DNA of 64,000 nt. Origin: Thysanoteuthis rhombus. Taxonomy: Eukaryota; Mollusca; Cephalopoda; Oegopsida; Thysanoteuthidae. Numbering within the stretch: position 1 is the stretch's first letter; each line of letters starts with the position of its first letter. A program made the position numbers and the translations under genes. This document shows, piece by piece, positions 59,201-64,000 of this stretch. The stretch spans positions 37,183,194-37,247,193 of the forward strand of contig OY735220.1 of the NCBI GenBank assembly GCA_963457665.1, in the 5' to 3' direction. A model generated the notes under the pieces. That model was not told the DNA's origin and searched no databases. It saw nothing but the letters and a program-made list of their open reading frames with translations.

Positions 59201-60250
59201 GAAAGCAGATACTTTATTGGTTAAAAGTTCGATTCCTTTATCAGCTTTATTTTTCTTTAATCCTTTATTCTATTTACGCTGTTTAGGCCGAGTGACACAC
59301 TCTCCGATTGACGGGAAGTCATTTCAAAGATTTTCATTTTCAAAGAGTTCTGAATATTATAACGCATTCATTATTATTCTATTGGATCATATATCCTTTT
59401 TCTTAATAAACTAAATATTTGCTGAGCTTCCATATTGCTCTTTCTCTCGACGCTTTTCACGTATTGTCACTTTACAGTCCTTCTTGGGCCTTCACTCCTT
59501 GCATAGCAGAGATGTTTGCGTGTTCTTATGACCTAAGCAACAAGGCCGTCAGGCGTTCAGTGCTCCCACCTAGATGACCTGTGTCGCAACTGACACATGA
59601 TGAGTTTACAGACTTGAGTGGTCAATCGCCTCAAAGCCTCGCCGGCTTGGAAAGCGGAAGATGGCCGTCACAGATCCACAGGTTGAAGTCGTCTTGAATT
59701 TCCACGTCATTAGCAACAACTTGAGGACCTGTCAAGACCGTGTGTTTACTGATGTGTAACATCATTGGTACTATACGACAAGTCACGCATATGATTTTTA
59801 GGAAATGCCGATAGCAGATCGATTAGCGGTGCGGAAAACTGACTGAAGGAAGCGTGTTCAAACTTTGGCTAGAACTGAGAATGGCAGTAAATCCCTTGGG
59901 AAAGCCAGGAACCTGACTCATATTACTCAGGCTATTGGTAAAATAGCTCATGGTGAAATGAGTGACGTCTCGACGTCTGTTTCATATTTTTCAAACTTTG
60001 AATACGCCCCCCCCCAAAAAAAAACTTGTGAAGTTCGGTCATGGAACGGCTGATGCTGTCGCCAGTCTAAGGGCACTACTTTACTTTATACACGATTTTC
60101 CCAACGATAACATAAGTTTTGCTGTTATTTGCTACGATCGATCGTGTCAGGAATCTGAATCTGAAAGCTCCTAGTTAGGATCTGGCACGCAAGAAGCAAA
60201 TTTCCGATTTGAAATAGCATTAGAGCAAGGTTTGGCCACTTACCAATATG
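59201..60250. other. Unassigned region with a GC-richer patch
   Basis: 59500-59970 is clearly less AT-rich than the rest of the window and includes a short plus-strand ORF at 59865-60053. No motif recognised. Confidence 0.3.
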
Positions 60251-60254
60251 CTAC

Positions 60255-60365
60255 TTTAATCATCATACGATTTTACTTATGATCTACGGGTATCCACGCT
60301 ATGCATCATGAGGACCTGCAGTTGTCTGACATTTTTACAACATGACAAGCCAATAGCCTGAAGAA
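60255..60365 (-). mobile_element. RTE-like LINE 3' end, small decayed scrap
   Basis: 'GATTTTACTTATGATCTACG', 'GGTATCCACGCTATGCATCA' and 'TGTCTGACATTTTTACAACA' match the middle of the antisense LINE tails elsewhere. Both ends are missing. Confidence 0.5.
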
Positions 60366-61220
60366 TGCATCCTAATTTTACAACTTTAAATGAAAATGAA
60401 TAAAGGTAAAATCACCACTTTCAACTCCCGTACCTTTCGATCAATAATACTTTGATATGAAAACACGGCTAATGTTTTACACAACTGACTATACTAAACT
60501 TCTACTATGGTACCGTGCCAAACAGGAGAAATGTTTCATGGAGGGCAAAAGAGACATCTCATCTAATTCTCTCCGTACAAAAATATAATAATCGAAAACA
60601 TAGTTTCTTTAGTAAGATGTAATTCAATAATTCCTGCATTCATTTTGGAATTCATTTCATTATAATGTCCCCAATCGTTTTAAATAAAATGAAGACTTTT
60701 GTAATTGAAGTTTCACTTGTTAGAGCATAGGTCATGAAAATAAATGTCTCACCTAAACTTCTACCTGGAGATTCTCTGGTCCGTATTTACTTATATACAT
60801 GTAATTACCTCAGATATTTAGTTCATTTAACCTTTCTTTGAATTTAGTGCCAATCGATTCCAATCATACGCAATAAACGAACACTGATGTGCAAATTTCG
60901 TAAATTGTCTTATATCAGAATTTATGTGTATGAGGGACCCAGGGAACTTTTCATGTATATGAGTAATAAACCGTTTTCATAAATAGCGTTTCTATTTTGG
61001 TTTATGATCTTATGATATTCTTTCAGTATCTAGTTCTATGTTTAAAACTGAAAACAAATCGTGACCGTTGTTTTTGTGTTTTCAACTGAACGTGACACTA
61101 TTTATCACAGGATATCACTAGAGAAAACAGCAGGGGGTGTGACAATTATGAGATTTACCGATAAACCATTTTAACATATCACAGTTTAACTTCTCTCGTC
61201 TATTTCTATATTCTTCTATT
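60366..61220. other. Unassigned AT-rich sequence
   Basis: No gene or repeat recognised. Confidence 0.4.
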
Positions 61221-61224
61221 GGGG

Positions 61225-62225
61225 ACTGTCAACGAAAACTGTCAACACGGGTCCTCTTCAGTTTTTAATTAGACCGACTGGCTGGTTATGTATGTATCAG
61301 GCGTACATCATCATTATCCTACCTTTTATCGTCTGTCGTTTGATATACACCTTCCCCGGGATTTGCCAAACCTCACGGTTATGGGTGTCGCAGAGTCAAT
61401 ACTTTCTGTACGCATGTGATCTTTGGGGGTCCATCTTATGAGTCGTGATGACCATTGGTTGTCTGCCATTCTTGCAACATACCTCGCTATTGGATTTTTT
61501 TAATGGATTCTATGATGTCTTGGACTCCTGTTTTTTTTTTTCCTAATATATTATGCTGTCTTGTGATTTATCAATGTTATGTTGAGCATGATTCTCTCCT
61601 GTTCACATTGCATGGTTCTCATTTCAAAGATAAATTGTTTAATTAAGTTCCATGTTTCTGCTCCATGGGTGACTATCAGGAGGATGCATTGGTTGTTTAC
61701 CCTCTGTTTTAGGACTAATGGAATCTTTTGATTTTCAAAGGTTTAGCTTGCTCTACCAAAGGCTTGTCATCTTAGAATAATTGTTCACTTGATCTTTTCT
61801 TTTCGAGGATTTCATGGAGATTTGTTGTCCTCGGTAAGATGCAGTGGTCAACTTCCTCCAGTTTTACATTTTCAATTTTAATCGTTGTGTATTCATTTCC
61901 GACAAACAGTGATAGAGGGCTGAAAATTTCAATTTTTTCCTCCATATGAGATCAATGAACAGTATTTTTATCGTATATCCTCCCCTATGTTTTTAGTGAT
62001 GGATTCAACGAGCGTTCATGCGGAATTGATACGTTTTTGCCAATTTGTTCTTTTTGAGAATTCAGACTTCTTGATTATCACTGTCCGACAAAAGTCGAGC
62101 AAAGTAACCTATTTATTGCTCATTTTCTCTTCAAGGGTTTTAATTGATCACCCCTGATATGGCATGTGGCCAAAAGACGTTGGCAACGTGACAGCTTCTA
62201 TTGAGTTACTAACCAGACTTGTTTT
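61225..62225 (-). mobile_element. Family A element carrying a long LINE 3' fragment
   Basis: Minus-strand 5' end 'GTCTGGTTAGTAACTCAATA' and 'GAAGCTGTCACGTTGCCAAC' (about 62170-62220), then 'AGGGGTGATCAATTAAAACC'. The 3' end 'TGATACATACATAACCAGCC' and 'AACTGAAGAGGACCCGTGTT' lies at about 61240-61300, closing with 'GACAGTTTTCGTTGACAGT'. Both termini contain the inverted 'AAACTGTCA'/'TGACAGTTT' motif. The LINE part occupies about 61305-61900. Confidence 0.7.
61305..61900 (-). mobile_element. RTE-like LINE 3' part inside family A copy
   Basis: On the minus strand: 'KIENVKLEEVDHCIL' (about 61890-61840), then the 'TTGGTAGAGCAAGCTAAACC' and 'CAACCAATGCATCCTCCTGA' blocks, and the 'GAACAGGAGAGAATCATGCT' block. 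The usual C-terminal part follows, with an internal deletion near 61415, and ends in a degenerate (ATG)n. It reaches further 5' than the LINE parts in the 8 and 9 kb family A copies. Confidence 0.7.
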
Positions 62226-62308
62226 CTCTTATCACTTAATGGTATAATCAAGAAGTGAATGTCGTTTGTGGAGACTGAAAATACCGATCATATTGACACG
62301 CAACTTCG

Positions 62309-62309
<1 letters not shown>

Positions 62310-62372
<63 letters not shown>
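62310..62372. repeat. (TA)n-(GT)n microsatellite
   Basis: About 20 TA units then 11 GT units, followed by CT-rich sequence to about 62412. Confidence 0.95.
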
Positions 62373-62373
<1 letters not shown>

Positions 62374-63120
62374 AGTCTTTGTATGTCAGCCTTACTCTCT
62401 CTCTCTGTCTGTCTGAGTGTATATATGTTTTTGTGAGTTTGATCAAAATTATTCCTATATCACCCTTTTTGCAAGATCAAGAATATTTAAAAATAACCCT
62501 CAAGTCTGCTTGATATTGCTTTTTATTTGTGTTCCATTTCAGGAATATTCATTTCATAACGTGATTGTCTCGTATCAATTTCCTAACTTTTCAATACTTA
62601 CATATAGCCGATTCGTTACATATAACTAAGAGTAAAAAAAAGTTCACGTGATTTACGGTCTTCCCCTCTCCAGTCTTATTTTGTGTATTGCGTTTTTTTT
62701 TTGTGTGCATTACAGTTCTTCATTTGTGTATTGCTGCCTTGTGTGCGCGCGCGTGTGTGTGTGTGTGTGTGTGTGTGTTGTTGTTGCTGTTTTTCTGTAT
62801 GTGTTCAAGTTTTTTACTTTTGAGCTGAATTCTACATTAGTATACAACAGATGATAGCGTTTCTTCAATATGCAGGAAGTGCCTGTAAGAACTATCTTCT
62901 GGATTTCACAGAGAGAAGGGCCACCAAGAATTAAAGCAAGATGTTTTTCCATATTGCTCCTGAATATTCTTATCACCCCGGCAATAACAGGGACAGTTTG
63001 TGTTTTCGAGTGCCACATTCTCCTCATCTCGATTTCAAAGTCCCTTATACTTGATTAGTTTCTCAAGTTCTCTTATCGCCATATTCCAATCAGAAATCAC
63101 ACTCAATGATGATGTTAAAT
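62373..63120. other. Unassigned region with (GT)n
   Basis: (GCGT/GT)n at 62748-62777. The minus-strand 105-codon ORF at 62710-63027 runs through the repeat and has no recognised motif in its non-repeat part. Confidence 0.35.
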
Positions 63121-63124
63121 ACAC

Positions 63125-64000
63125 TTGACTAATCAATACTCATGATTTGGATCGTGTCCTGGATTATTGAAGCACTCGTAAATTATTTGGGCGTAAATAC
63201 AATGTCTGCTGAACCAATCACTGGGCAGAAGCCGCTTCAGCTGGGAGCTCGAAATCGTTCTTTGTCTCTAATTCTGTGTAGTGTTATAAGCGATAGGGTT
63301 TCCCTGATTGCATTTAGTAACACGACTGGGTGCTGGTTGTCGACTGGTCCTTTCAGTTGATTTGATTTCAAAAGGGCTACAAGCTGACCCTGGTTTGTTT
63401 TGTTCATGTCCAGCTCCTTGTGTTTCCTGACTCTGTTGTTTAAAATATCTGCTAGTCTCCCCGTTGTCTTAATGTACATTTGGCTGCTCCCCACCCCTGG
63501 TTTGTCATCTTCTCCTCATGCTATTTTGTTGTTGACTTTTTTCACACACATTTCTAGTGGTGCTATTTGTTTGTTGATGGGCTTTGGTTCCCAATTTTAA
63601 CTTTCTATAGAGAGTAGCTCTTGGTCATTGAAACTGCTTTTAGAATCTTGATTAGTAATGCATTCCCCCTTCTTGTATTGTATTTATGGATTCTCATAGC
63701 TTCTTGGTCTCATCTCTTGAATTGCTTTGAACATGCTAATGTTGACTTTGTTTATTTCGTCTGCTTTTCAATCCAATTCCTTGTTCCAGTTTTACAGTAT
63801 TTTTTTCTTTATTTTGTATACGACATAGTTTCTTTCTGTTCTTAGTCTTTGAATTTTGTGTATGGCTCAGCATTTTTTTTTTCAATTTTCAGACGGAGTT
63901 GTGTCGGCTTCTCTGATAGGTTTCCTCATGGTCCGTTTTATTGCAATATTGTTTTATATGTTTCTCGGCTTCTACCAAGTCTTCTACTGCTCTGTGAATT
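63125..64000 (-). mobile_element. LINE reverse-transcriptase N-terminal region, runs off window
   Basis: On the minus strand from the window end: 'MFKAIQEMRPRSYENP', a longer linker, then 'VVLLNAIRETLSLITLHRIR' with 'DKERFRAPS' (63237-63320) and 'SGFCPVIGSADIVFT' (about 63190-63235). This matches the RT order 'RPI.LLNAIRK..SLITL.RIRDKV..FLS..QSGFR.GRSTADIVW'. Stops and a frameshift near the catalytic part show decay. It is a different LINE lineage from the copy at 1.6-3.2 kb, judging from this block. Confidence 0.65.

Noticed and set aside
62710..63027. 105-codon minus-strand ORF as a gene
   Set aside because: A third of it is translated (GT)n and nearby simple sequence; the rest has no recognised motif.

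Overview
This is repeat-dominated, AT-rich DNA from an animal genome. No complete host gene is visible, and there is no operon structure, ribosomal RNA or convincing tRNA. The retroelement families, together with very long perfect (TA)n, (CA)n, (CTAT)n, (TC)n and (ATT)n arrays, suggest a large invertebrate genome such as a mollusc (cephalopods look like this) or another microsatellite-rich invertebrate. The species cannot be fixed from sequence alone.

Layout. 0-10 kb: a TIR-bounded non-autonomous element ('family A'), a decayed plus-strand LINE (endonuclease C-terminus to reverse transcriptase) interrupted by an antisense RTE-like LINE 3' end, and two more family A copies that each carry a LINE tail. 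10-20 kb: a large diverged palindrome at 11.66-12.51 kb; two copies of a hammerhead-ribozyme-like motif next to (TA)n arrays at 13.4-13.6 kb; three antisense LINE tails; long (CTAT)n and (TC)n arrays. 20-33 kb: more family A and LINE-tail copies, an intact 139-codon reverse-transcriptase-like fragment at 28.3 kb, and many (TA)n arrays. 33-37 kb: a hAT transposase pseudogene of the ZBED5-like type with BED finger, core and C-terminal parts recognisable. 37-48 kb: decayed Penelope-like elements (PLEs) in both orientations, some ending in (TA)n arrays. 48-58 kb: mostly unassigned sequence with LINE scraps, a probable DNA transposon inserted in a degenerate tandem array, a 54-bp tandem repeat, and one candidate host first exon at 57.2 kb. 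58-64 kb: a roughly 170-bp (TA)n array, a third family A copy carrying a LINE fragment, and a LINE reverse-transcriptase fragment running off the window end.

Two patterns tie the window together. First, several (TA)n arrays sit at the same junction in PLE ends, so these elements probably seeded them. Second, all three LINE-tail-bearing family A copies carry the tail in the same orientation and at about the same internal position, with different 5' truncation points. All motif matches were made by eye from translations of the given sequence; no database search was possible.
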